Below are positions 1 through 6,627 of a stretch of 8,263 nucleotides of DNA, piece by piece (the stretch's first letter is position 1; every line of letters begins with the position of its first letter). The translations under genes were made by a program, and so were the position numbers. Below the pieces are notes generated by a model that searched no databases, was not told the origin of the DNA, and worked only from the letters and a program-made list of their open reading frames with translations. Location of the stretch: NCBI GenBank assembly GCA_018715885.1, contig DVKT01000012.1, positions 1 through 8,263 on the forward strand, in the 5' to 3' direction. Source of the stretch: Caccoplasma intestinavium (GTDB lineage Bacteria > Bacteroidota > Bacteroidia > Bacteroidales > UBA11471).

Positions 1-285
1 ATTTTATTTGAAGAGCTCTGCTCGTGTTCTCGTCGTACCCCTTCTGTCATTCCGAGCGTATGCGAGGAATCCCCCGGTAAGCGAACCCGAAATGGAGCTT
101 GTCATTTCGAATGAATAAGAGGAATCCCCACCGGCTATCATGGCGGGAGATTCTTCACTGCACTTCGTTCCGTTCAGAATGACATGGTTGTCATTCCGGA
201 AGCATGTAAAGAATCTTTTCTTTTGCTCTTCTTGGGAGGTAAAGATGTGTTTATCGTGAATACGTGAGATGCCGTATTGAAATAA
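1..285. other. Non-coding left-end region
   Basis: No convincing coding region is present in either strand over this stretch. Apart from the repeat cluster at 45-216, positions 1-44 and 217-285 show no recognisable gene, RNA or promoter. The end of a gene lying to the left of the window cannot be excluded for the first few dozen bases. Confidence 0.6.
45..216. repeat. Cluster of four degenerate REP-like intergenic repeats
   Basis: Four related units are visible. Three are on the plus strand, starting at 45, 100 and 189, each opening with TGTCATT and closing about 20 bases later with GAATC (preceded by GAG or AAA). One is on the minus strand (145-184), reading TGTCATTCTGAAC at its start and GAAGAATCTCCC at its end. 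The second and third units face each other across a short CCG...CGG centre, giving an inverted pair like a bacterial interspersed mosaic element. The units differ in length and internal sequence, so they are diverged copies. Such GTCATTC(C/T)GA...GA(A/G)GAATC elements are known as dispersed repeats in many bacterial genomes. No mobilising gene is in the window. Function is unknown. Confidence 0.7.
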
Positions 286-320
286 AAAATGGGATATGTC
301 AGAAAGACATATCCCATTTT
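286..320 (-). terminator. Intrinsic terminator after the lipoprotein gene
   Basis: Arms 286-300 and 306-320 are perfectly complementary over 15 bp (core GGGATATGTC / GACATATCCC) around a five-base AGAAA loop. Read on the minus strand, the right arm continues into a T-rich run (TTTTTTATT). This fits termination of the minus-strand lipoprotein gene, which stops about 20 bases upstream. The A/T flanks are nearly symmetrical, so it could also stop plus-strand transcripts from the left. Confidence 0.88.
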
Positions 321-341
321 ATTTATAATCTCACTTAATGA

Positions 342-851
342 TTATTTTTTCTGTGCGGAAATTTCGATATTAACCGTTTGACTGATAAGGGGTGCTTCTG
401 CCTCGATAGAAAGATTTCCTGCTCCGACCTTGGTGAAGGCTCCGGTGATGGAATTGATGACAACATCTATTCCGATAATATTTTTTTCTATACCCATATC
501 GGTTCCGTTCAACGTCAGTTTTTCACTGTCGGCTGTACTGGGGACTCCGTCAACTTGGAGAACAAGCTCTCCCAAAATTAAAATAGAGTCGTTGATAGAG
601 AGTGAGGTGGTGTTGGCTTGTTGATTGATGGTAAAAGAAATAGGACTCGAAGTGATATCGGGATTGATTGCTTGAAACATATTTTCTCCATTGATAAGAA
701 TTTCGATATCACCATCGTATTCTCCCGTAGCATTTATAGGGGTTGTAATGCCATTGTTATTGTTGTTGTCGCCATCTTCGTCATCGCCGCAGGCAACGAA
801 TGCGAGGGGCATAGCTAAGAACATAAGCAGATAAAGCAGATTCTTTTTCAT
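342..851 (-). CDS. Small surface-type lipoprotein, possibly calycin-like
   Basis: The gene encodes 169 residues. The N-terminus MKKN plus a hydrophobic stretch (about 5-20) ends in FVAC, a type II signal peptide with the lipidated cysteine at residue 21. Directly after it come GDDEDGD and a run of five asparagines. An acidic stretch just behind the cysteine is the known export signal sending Bacteroidota lipoproteins to the outer face of the outer membrane, so surface exposure is inferred. The rest (about 42-169) is rich in alternating hydrophobic/polar segments typical of beta strands and begins GEYDGDIEILING. That opening resembles the start of Bacteroidales calycin-like/lipocalin-like domains (GxYxGxxxxxxxG), but this is a weak resemblance and no ligand can be named. 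No catalytic motif is visible. It is monocistronic, with its own promoter (895-902) and terminator (286-320). Confidence 0.85.
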   Translation of the reverse strand: MKKNLLYLLMFLAMPLAFVACGDDEDGDNNNNNGITTPINATGEYDGDIEILINGENMFQAINPDITSSPISFTINQQANTTSLSINDSILILGELVLQVDGVPSTADSEKLTLNGTDMGIEKNIIGIDVVINSITGAFTKVGAGNLSIEAEAPLISQTVNIEISAQKK

Positions 852-894
852 AATTCTTTTTTTTGAGTTTTCTTTATAAAATTTGATTTGGGGG

Positions 895-928
895 CAAAGA
901 TAATATATTCATTTGAAATATGGAAAAC
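895..928 (-). promoter_or_regulatory. Promoter of the lipoprotein gene
   Basis: The minus strand reads TATCTTTG at 902-895, a full match to the Bacteroidota -7 element TAnnTTTG. A T-rich TTTTCC at about 928-923, some 20 bases upstream, is a weak candidate for the -33 element (consensus TTTG). A start site a few bases downstream of the -7 box would give an untranslated leader of roughly 35-40 bases. That leader is A-rich and lacks a Shine-Dalgarno sequence, as is usual in this phylum. Confidence 0.65.
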
Positions 929-967
929 TTTCGGAATGTTTTGCGTTTTCTATGAAAAATAATGATT

Positions 968-1210
968 CTATTTACGGAATAAACTGCGTACTTTTCTTAT
1001 CATGCGCAGACTAGTAACGGCCCCTTCGAATAGGGCAACACCTACCGAGAACCGTTTCAGTACCGAAAACGGCGAATTTCCCAGTCTGTAAAACGGGGCA
1101 AGTGTGTCCCAATACGTTTGGGAGAGTTCGCTGTGTTGTCTGGCTATCTTTGCCCGCACATCGGCCTTTTGTCGGGCCAGTGATTTCATCGTTATTTTCG
1201 TATCGTTCAT
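968..1210 (-). CDS. Very basic 80-residue protein, YqjK-like
   Basis: The 80-residue product has 16 Lys/Arg against 5 Asp/Glu. Residues 9-37 look like a charged helix (LARQKADVRAKI, then QHSELSQTYWDTL). Residues 48-68 (around RFSVGVALFEGAV) form a weakly hydrophobic or amphipathic segment, and the C-terminus is strongly basic (MIRKVRSLFRK). The start codon overlaps the stop of the holin-like gene as ATGA (1207-1210), indicating translational coupling and supporting this start over Met8. The pattern of a basic helix with Q-x-x-x-L-S and a Trp a few residues on, then a short hydrophobic segment and basic tail, recalls E. coli YqjK. YqjK is likewise encoded last, after a holin-X protein. The likeness is by inspection only. 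The molecular function is unknown; the protein probably associates with membrane or nucleic acid. Confidence 0.75.
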   Translation of the reverse strand: MNDTKITMKSLARQKADVRAKIARQHSELSQTYWDTLAPFYRLGNSPFSVLKRFSVGVALFEGAVTSLRMIRKVRSLFRK

Positions 1211-1596
1211 AACTCGTTGTTTTTATTTTGAGTAAGTTCGTTTTGATCTTCTTTGGGGGTGATAAAGATTTTATATAAGAACCGCAAAATAGGATTGACC
1301 ACACAGGGTCTACGCAAAAGCCAAAGAAGAACAAAGAGCAGGAAAAATGCGCCTGAGATGATAGAATAGGCGGCAATGATTCCCGTATAGGATTCGAGAT
1401 AATGAACCGCCGCAAGAGAAAGGTACAGCAATGTGATGGAGATGAGGATAATCGAAACGGTAAGCAGTACGAGTGCCGATACGATGCGGGTAAGTTTTTC
1501 GACTCCGTCGAGTTTTATCCATTCATATTGGAGCGACAGGTATTGTTTGATTTCAGCAATGATTTGTCTTAGTGATGGAGTTGTGTTGGTATTCAT
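1207..1596 (-). CDS. Holin-X/YqjE-like two-helix membrane protein
   Basis: The product has 129 residues. A polar, probably cytoplasmic N-terminus (1-38, with RQIIAEIKQYLSLQYEWIKLD) precedes two long hydrophobic helices at about 39-64 and 70-94. These are followed by RR at 95-96 and a polar, Asn/Lys-rich tail. This layout, length and N-terminal amphipathic helix match the family annotated as phage holin 3_6 / actinobacterial holin-X, which includes E. coli YqjE. Despite the name, these are mostly chromosomal inner-membrane proteins and no phage gene is nearby. It is the middle gene of a three-gene minus-strand cassette: 86 bases after the YtxH-like gene and overlapping the next gene by 4 bases. 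The start at 1596 gives the usual family length. The role is probably envelope or stress related; the mechanism is unknown. Confidence 0.85.
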   Translation of the reverse strand: MNTNTTPSLRQIIAEIKQYLSLQYEWIKLDGVEKLTRIVSALVLLTVSIILISITLLYLSLAAVHYLESYTGIIAAYSIISGAFFLLFVLLWLLRRPCVVNPILRFLYKIFITPKEDQNELTQNKNNEL

Positions 1597-1623
1597 AAGT
1601 AGAATATGTTCAAGAAATTACAT

Positions 1624-1668
1624 AAAGATTTTCCCGACAATCAACATGATACTGCCGGGAAAATCTTT
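1624..1668 (-). terminator. Hairpin between ytxH-like and holin-like genes
   Basis: Arms 1624-1636 and 1656-1668 pair perfectly over 13 bp (AAAGATTTTCCCG). In the minus-strand transcript the stem extends by five more pairs, including two G-U wobbles (1637-1641 with 1651-1655), leaving a nine-base loop. In the plus strand those two positions would be A-C mismatches, so the structure is best suited to the minus-strand RNA. It begins about 15 bases after the YtxH-like stop. What follows (ATGTAATTTCTTG) is only moderately T-rich. It is therefore read as a leaky terminator or an RNA processing/stabilising element that sets lower expression of the two downstream genes. Confidence 0.7.
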
Positions 1669-1682
1669 CGAACTTTGAAAAA

Positions 1683-1904
1683 TCAATCTTCTCTTTCAAC
1701 AGCTTTGTCGAGTTTCAGCTTGGCTGCGATTTTGTTGACGAGGTTTTCCATATCCTCGCGACTCAACTTGATGCCGTTTTCACGAAGAACGTCATTGATT
1801 TTGCTACGCGTGTCTTCTCCTTTTTCGGGAGCGAAGAGTATTCCTAAGGCTGCACCGATGGCTGCGCCGGTGAGGAATCCTGCTAATAAAGATGCACATT
1901 TCAT
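1683..1904 (-). CDS. YtxH-like small membrane protein
   Basis: The product has 73 residues. One glycine-rich transmembrane helix (about 5-24, GFLTGAAIGAALGILFAP) runs directly into PEKGEDTRSKI, the hallmark of YtxH-domain proteins. A charged helical tail (about 31-73) follows, with Lys/Glu spacing suited to a coiled coil. Cys3 is too close to the start to be a lipobox. YtxH-family proteins are general-stress or envelope-associated in Firmicutes and common but poorly studied in Bacteroidota. It is the first gene of the minus-strand cassette, with its own promoter at 1932-1939, and a hairpin follows its stop. In position and architecture (short membrane anchor plus helical tail ahead of a holin-X gene) it plays the part of YqjD/DUF883 in E. 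coli, though there the membrane helix is at the other end. Confidence 0.85.
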   Translation of the reverse strand: MKCASLLAGFLTGAAIGAALGILFAPEKGEDTRSKINDVLRENGIKLSREDMENLVNKIAAKLKLDKAVERED

Positions 1905-1931
1905 AATACCGAAAATTTTATGGGTTTGTTA

Positions 1932-1939
1932 CAAAGATA
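1932..1939 (-). promoter_or_regulatory. -7 promoter element of the ytxH cassette
   Basis: The minus strand reads TATCTTTG here, a full match to the Bacteroidota -7 consensus, 27 bases before the YtxH-like start codon. No convincing -33 TTTG lies at the expected spacing, so the promoter may be weak or assisted. It is divergent from the uvrA promoter about 130 bases away. Confidence 0.6.
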
Positions 1940-2044
1940 ACAAAAAAATCATGGCTTGTATCGTTCGGTCGGTGAAAAAATAAGCTTTTTTGTTTCTTTC
2001 ATAATTCCGGGTGTAAAAAAACGGTAATCAGAGGGGATATTCCG

Positions 2045-2075
2045 TTCGTGAGTATAAGGTTTATCACTATCTTTG
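2045..2075 (+). promoter_or_regulatory. Promoter of uvrA
   Basis: TATCTTTG at 2068-2075 matches the Bacteroidota -7 element exactly and continues GCA as in many strong promoters of the group. TTCG at 2045-2048 is a one-mismatch -33 element with a 19-base spacer. The predicted leader before the ATG at 2100 is only about 15-20 bases, A/T-rich, with no Shine-Dalgarno sequence. No recognisable SOS operator is seen between here and the start codon. Confidence 0.7.
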
Positions 2076-2099
2076 CATACTATATAATAATTCGACGGT

Positions 2100-4886
2100 A
2101 TGTCAGAACAATCCATTTCTATAAAAGGGGCTCGGGTCAATAATTTGAAAAACATCGATTTGGAGATACCCCGTAACAAACTTATCGTTATCACGGGCCT
2201 TTCCGGGTCGGGTAAGTCGTCATTGGCATTCGATACGCTATATGCCGAGGGGCAACGTCGTTATGTCGAGAGCCTTTCGGCTTATGCAAGGCAATTTCTC
2301 GGACGAATGAGTAAACCCGAGTGCGATTATATCAAAGGGATTCCGCCGGCAATCGCCATCGAGCAGAAAGTGAATACCCGCAATCCGCGTTCCACGGTAG
2401 GGACATCGACCGAGATATACGATTATTTGCGTATGCTTTTTGCCCGTGTCGGGAAAACGTATTCTCCCGTATCGGGAAAAGAGGTGAAAAAGCACCGTGT
2501 CGAAGATGTAGTACAATGCGCCTTGTCATATCCCGATGGTACGCGCATGGCTCTTTTTACGCCGTTGCGATTTCCCGAAGACCGTGAACCGCATACCGTT
2601 CTCGATATATTCTTGAAAGGCGGATATAACCGTGCCGAGTACAACGGTGAGGTTGTGCGTATCGAGGATTTGTTGCCGAAAAACGATGCAGACTTGAAAG
2701 AGGCGCAGATTTTTCTGTTGATAGACCGTTCGGTCGTTTCCCGCACAAGCGATGCCGTGAGCCGTATGTCCGATTCGGTAGAGACCGCTTTTTACGAAGG
2801 ACATGGCGAGTGCCTATTGCGTTTTTATACCGACGACGGTATCGAGTCGCATACTTTTTCCAATCGTTTCGAGGCCGATGGTATGGCATTTGAAGAACCG
2901 AATGATTTGATGTTCAATTTCAACAGTCCGGTCGGCGCTTGTCCCGTATGCGAGGGCTTCGGGAGGGTCATCGGTATCGATGAAGATTTGGTGATACCCA
3001 ATAAATCCCTTTCGGTGTACGACGATGCCGTGGTCTGCTGGAAAGGTGAGAAAATGAGCGAGTGGAAAAAGGCTCTGATAAGCGTGGCCGAGGCATCGCG
3101 TTTCCCGATACATCGTCCGTACTATCAGCTTACCGAGGCGCAAAAGAAACTTTTGTGGAATGGTAATTCCCTGTTTAAGGGAATCAATGATTTCTTCCGC
3201 ATGGTGGAAGAGAACCAATATAAGATACAATACCGGGTCATGTTGGCCCGGTATCGTGGAAAGACGGTCTGTCCCGAGTGTCATGGCGGGCGGTTGAAGC
3301 CGCAAGCGCAGTATGTGAAGGTCGGAGGAAAGTCCATTGCAGAGCTTGTTGTGCTTTCTATTGACGAGTTGCGACGCTTTTTCAGCGATCTTGCGCTCGA
3401 CGAGTACGATGCCGCCGTAGCGAAACGTTTGCTTACCGAGATAAATAACCGTTTGAAATTCTTGTCCGATGTGGGATTGGGGTATCTTACTCTCAATCGG
3501 TTGTCATCGACGCTTTCGGGTGGTGAGAGCCAGCGTATCAATTTGGCGACATCGTTGGGTAGCAGTCTGGTCGGTTCGCTTTATATTCTCGACGAACCGA
3601 GTATAGGGTTGCATTCGCGCGATACCGCTTTGCTTATTCAGGTTTTGCGTCGGCTTCAACAGTTGGGCAATACAGTGATTATCGTCGAGCACGACGAAGA
3701 CATTATCCGCTCTGCCGATTATATCATCGACATCGGCCCTCAGGCCGGGCGTCTGGGAGGAGAAGTCGTCTATCAAGGTCCGATAGAAGGACTGGTAAAT
3801 GCCGAGCGTAGTTATACTGCCAAATATCTTACCGGCAGAGAAAGCATTCCCGTTCCTGTGCAACGACGGCCGTGGCACAATTACATCGAGATAGAAGGCG
3901 CCGTGCATAATAACTTGAAAAATATCAACGTGCGTTTCCCTCTTTATGTCATGACGGTGGTAACCGGAGTGAGCGGGTCGGGAAAATCTTCGCTTGTGAG
4001 AGATGTCTTTTATCGATCTTTGGCGCGTTGTTATGACGACGAAGGGGTGATGCCGGGTACTTACGGCCGTTTGTCGGGCGATGTGTCGCTTATGAAACAT
4101 ATAGAGTTTGTCGACCAGAATCCTATCGGGCATTCCTCCCGTTCTAATCCGGCGACTTATTTGAAGGCTTTCGATGAAATACGCAAACTCTTTGCCGAGC
4201 AGCAGGCTGCCAAGCAGATGGGATTTACGGCCGCCTACTTTTCTTTCAATGTCGAGGGAGGTCGTTGCGAGGAGTGTAAGGGCGACGGAACGATTACCGT
4301 CGAGATGCAGTTTATGGCCGATCTTGTTTTACCTTGCGAGTCGTGCCATGGGAAACGTTTCAAACCCGATATACTCGAAGTGGAATATCGGGGTAAAAAT
4401 ATCGCTGATGTTCTCGATATGACCGTCAATCAGGCCGTGGAATTTTTCTCGGAAAGCAGCGGAACCACCGAAAAGAAAATTGTACGGCGTTTGAAACCCT
4501 TGCAAGATGTCGGTTTGGGGTATATCAAGATGGGGCAGACTTCATCGACGCTTTCCGGGGGAGAGAACCAACGGGTAAAATTGGCTTACTTCCTCAGCAA
4601 CGAGAAACAAGAGCCGACGATTTTCGTATTCGACGAGCCGACGACCGGATTGCACATTCACGATATAAAGACGCTTTTGGCGGCATTCGATGCATTGATA
4701 GCCAACGGTCATACGGTGGTGATCGTAGAGCATAATATGGAAATAATCAAGTGTGCCGATTATATCATCGATATGGGCCCCGAAGGCGGGGACGCCGGCG
4801 GTCATGTCGTGTGCTGTGGTACGCCCGAGGAAGTAGTGCATTGCCCGCAATCTTATACCGGAAAATATTTACAGGAGAAGTTGTAG
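2100..4886 (+). CDS. uvrA: UvrA-type excinuclease ABC ATPase, Cys-depleted paralogue
   Basis: The product has 928 residues, full UvrA length (E. coli about 940). UvrA is the damage-sensing dimeric ATPase that loads UvrB in nucleotide excision repair. The first ABC module has Walker A GLSGSGKS (33-40), signature LSGGE (472-476), Walker B LDEPS (D498, E499) and H531. The second has GVSGSGKS (623-630), LSGGE (818-822), DEPTTG (from D845) and H878. The UvrB-binding region (about 130-255) and insertion region (about 285-390) are both present, so it is not a short UvrA2 of the Deinococcus type. The DNA-binding zinc finger of the second half is intact: C723, C726, C746, C749. In the first half two usual CxxC pairs are missing: 122-125 reads SPVS, and FEADGMAF (257-264) stands where CPxC is expected. 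C281/C284 and C391/C394 remain. It is probably one of several UvrA paralogues in the genome. It is monocistronic, with no uvrB nearby. Confidence 0.95.
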   Translation: MSEQSISIKGARVNNLKNIDLEIPRNKLIVITGLSGSGKSSLAFDTLYAEGQRRYVESLSAYARQFLGRMSKPECDYIKGIPPAIAIEQKVNTRNPRSTVGTSTEIYDYLRMLFARVGKTYSPVSGKEVKKHRVEDVVQCALSYPDGTRMALFTPLRFPEDREPHTVLDIFLKGGYNRAEYNGEVVRIEDLLPKNDADLKEAQIFLLIDRSVVSRTSDAVSRMSDSVETAFYEGHGECLLRFYTDDGIESHTFSNRFEADGMAFEEPNDLMFNFNSPVGACPVCEGFGRVIGIDEDLVIPNKSLSVYDDAVVCWKGEKMSEWKKALISVAEASRFPIHRPYYQLTEAQKKLLWNGNSLFKGINDFFRMVEENQYKIQYRVMLARYRGKTVCPECHGGRLKPQAQYVKVGGKSIAELVVLSIDELRRFFSDLALDEYDAAVAKRLLTEINNRLKFLSDVGLGYLTLNRLSSTLSGGESQRINLATSLGSSLVGSLYILDEPSIGLHSRDTALLIQVLRRLQQLGNTVIIVEHDEDIIRSADYIIDIGPQAGRLGGEVVYQGPIEGLVNAERSYTAKYLTGRESIPVPVQRRPWHNYIEIEGAVHNNLKNINVRFPLYVMTVVTGVSGSGKSSLVRDVFYRSLARCYDDEGVMPGTYGRLSGDVSLMKHIEFVDQNPIGHSSRSNPATYLKAFDEIRKLFAEQQAAKQMGFTAAYFSFNVEGGRCEECKGDGTITVEMQFMADLVLPCESCHGKRFKPDILEVEYRGKNIADVLDMTVNQAVEFFSESSGTTEKKIVRRLKPLQDVGLGYIKMGQTSSTLSGGENQRVKLAYFLSNEKQEPTIFVFDEPTTGLHIHDIKTLLAAFDALIANGHTVVIVEHNMEIIKCADYIIDMGPEGGDAGGHVVCCGTPEEVVHCPQSYTGKYLQEKL

Positions 4887-4897
4887 ATTGTGGAACT

Positions 4898-4939
4898 AAA
4901 AAAGTGGGGCGCGACAAAAAACTGTCGCGCCCCACTTTT
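4898..4939. terminator. Bidirectional terminator between uvrA and the acyl-CoA synthetase gene
   Basis: Arms 4900-4916 and 4923-4939 form a perfect 17-bp, GC-rich stem (core GTGGGGCGCGACA) with a six-base loop. It lies between convergent genes, 13 bases past the uvrA stop and 14 bases past the stop of the minus-strand gene. On the minus strand the stem ends in a run of six T; on the plus strand in four T followed by GGG. It should therefore work both ways but better for the acyl-CoA synthetase transcript. Confidence 0.92.
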
Positions 4940-4953
4940 GGGTAGATGTAATA

Positions 4954-6603
4954 TTAAGCGTTTTGGTAAAGATACCGTTTGATACTGCGTTTCGGTGTTT
5001 TTTCAAATTCTTCGTAGTATATTTTTACTTTGGAAATTTGGCTGTAACCCGGGAGAATTTTGTTCACCGTAATGCGGTTTTCCTCCATTACCTCTTCGAT
5101 TTTGTTGGTCAGTTCTTGTTTTTCGGCGTTCTCGAAATCAGGATAAATCAGTGCTACGAGTTTTCCCTCTTGCTCGATGACGATAGACTCGTTGACGTAG
5201 GGCAGATTATTGATTTTGGCTTCGATTTCTTCTGGGTAGATATTTTGTCCCGAGGGTCCCAAAATCATGCTTTTGCTGCGTCCTTTGAGGTAGATGTAGT
5301 TGTCATCGTCGATGACGGCGAGGTCGCCGGTGTTGAGCCAGCCGTCTTTCAGCACGGCATCGGTAGCTTCTTGGTTTTTGTAGTATCCCAGCATCACGCT
5401 GTCTCCCTTGACATGCAGTTCGCCGACGATGCGGGCGGGGTCGGCCGAGTCGATGCGGGCTTCCGTTCGGTCTATTAATCGACCGCACGAACCTACCCGG
5501 GCTTTGTCCCAGGGTGCATAGGAAATAAGTGGGGCGCATTCGGTCATGCCGTATCCGACAGTATAGGGGAAATTTATTTTGTGGAGGAAGATTTCCACCT
5601 CGTGGTTGAGTGCCGCTCCGCCGATGATGATTTCGAACATGTTTCCGCCGAAAGCCTCTTCGAGTTTGATTTTGATCTGTTGCTGTAACTGTGTATTGAT
5701 GAGAGGTATTTTCATCAGTACTTGCATAAGCGGTTTTTCCAGCATGGGAAATATCTTACTGCGAATGATTTTTTCGATGATGAGAGGTACGGTGATGATG
5801 AGGCGGGGTTTCACTTCGGCAAATGCGTCCATGATGATCTTCGGTGAAGGAACACGCGTAAGGAAGTGTATGTGGCAACCTTTTGCAAAACAGGTGCAGA
5901 GTTCTACCATCAGTCCGTACATGTGGGCCATCGGAAGCATCGATACGATAGGGTCTCCCGGGTGTAGAAATTCAAAATTTTCATAACAGTATTTCAGGTT
6001 GGTCCACAAACTGCGGTAAGGAAGCATGACCCCTTTGGAAAAACCGGTCGATCCCGATGTATAATTGATGAGAGCCAGTTCTTCGGGACTGTCTTTGTGA
6101 TAAGAAACGTCTTCCCGGCGGAATCGTTCGGGGTATTTGTCTCCAAAATATTGGTTGAGATGTTCCCGGGCATCGGTCAGTTTTTTGCTTTTGCTGAGCA
6201 GAACCGAAAAGTCATTGATGAGGATAATACCCGAGAGATTGGGCATTTTACTTTTGTCGAGGTTTTCATATACGACATCGCCGACAAAAAGTAGCTTTGC
6301 TTCGGAATGGTTGACGATGTGGTGTACATTGTCGGGCTTGAATTCATGCAGGATAGGTACTACGACGGCTCCGTAGGTAAGAGTTGCGAAAAATGCGACG
6401 GCCCAATGAGAGGAGTTACGGCCGCAGATGGCTATTTTATCTCCTTTTTTTATGCCGGCCGCCTCCATCAGGATATGCATCTTTTCTATTTTGCGGGCAA
6501 TGTCTTTATAGCTGTAAGAAACTCCTTTGAAATCGCTCAGTGCGGTCAGTTCCCAGTTGTCGCGAATGGAGTTTTCGATATATGCGTTGAAACTTTTGTC
6601 CAT
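4954..6603 (-). CDS. AMP-forming long-chain acyl-CoA synthetase
   Basis: The product has 549 residues. It is a member of the ANL superfamily, which activates a carboxylate with ATP to an acyl-adenylate and then passes it to CoA. Core motifs appear in order: YTSGSTGFSKG phosphate-binding loop (181-191), PMAHMYG (224-230), GGAALN (328-333), YGMTE (351-355), TGD (425-427) and the hinge-region GRSKSMI (441-447). The C-terminal motif TPKRSIKRYLY (536-546) holds the probable catalytic lysine, K542. PSGQNIYPEEIE (450-461) is typical of fatty-acid-CoA ligases. No signal peptide is present; it is probably cytoplasmic or membrane-peripheral. Long- or medium-chain fatty acid is the likely substrate, feeding phospholipid synthesis or lipid salvage, but specificity cannot be read from sequence. 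The gene starts 24 bases after the stop of the 116-residue unknown gene and ends at a strong terminator, so the two form one transcript. Confidence 0.92.
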   Translation of the reverse strand: MDKSFNAYIENSIRDNWELTALSDFKGVSYSYKDIARKIEKMHILMEAAGIKKGDKIAICGRNSSHWAVAFFATLTYGAVVVPILHEFKPDNVHHIVNHSEAKLLFVGDVVYENLDKSKMPNLSGIILINDFSVLLSKSKKLTDAREHLNQYFGDKYPERFRREDVSYHKDSPEELALINYTSGSTGFSKGVMLPYRSLWTNLKYCYENFEFLHPGDPIVSMLPMAHMYGLMVELCTCFAKGCHIHFLTRVPSPKIIMDAFAEVKPRLIITVPLIIEKIIRSKIFPMLEKPLMQVLMKIPLINTQLQQQIKIKLEEAFGGNMFEIIIGGAALNHEVEIFLHKINFPYTVGYGMTECAPLISYAPWDKARVGSCGRLIDRTEARIDSADPARIVGELHVKGDSVMLGYYKNQEATDAVLKDGWLNTGDLAVIDDDNYIYLKGRSKSMILGPSGQNIYPEEIEAKINNLPYVNESIVIEQEGKLVALIYPDFENAEKQELTNKIEEVMEENRITVNKILPGYSQISKVKIYYEEFEKTPKRSIKRYLYQNA

Positions 6604-6627
6604 TATGATTCGGATTTATCGGTGTTT

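Noticed and set aside
45..216. CRISPR array
   Set aside because: The repeats vary in sequence and length, spacing is irregular, one copy is inverted, and no cas gene is present.
1011..1415. Minus-strand frame of 134 codons overlapping the holin-like and YqjK-like genes
   Set aside because: It is out of frame with two better-supported genes that are coupled by an ATGA overlap; its sequence shows no coherent domain.
1207..1596. Prophage remnant suggested by the holin-like protein
   Set aside because: No lysin, structural, integrase or attachment-site signal is nearby; the holin-X/YqjE family is commonly chromosomal.
1940..2099. SOS (LexA-type) operator in front of uvrA
   Set aside because: No convincing palindromic operator was found by eye; A/T-rich symmetry around 1975-1991 is imperfect and not a known LexA site.
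3504..4133. Open frame of 209 codons on the minus strand inside uvrA
   Set aside because: It lies wholly opposite a well-supported uvrA reading frame, has no domain likeness, and its His/Arg-rich composition is that of an antisense shadow.
4963..5478. Open frame of 171 codons on the plus strand opposite the acyl-CoA synthetase
   Set aside because: Its composition (Phe/Val/Asp repeats) reflects the complement of the synthetase codons, and it has no promoter or recognised motif.
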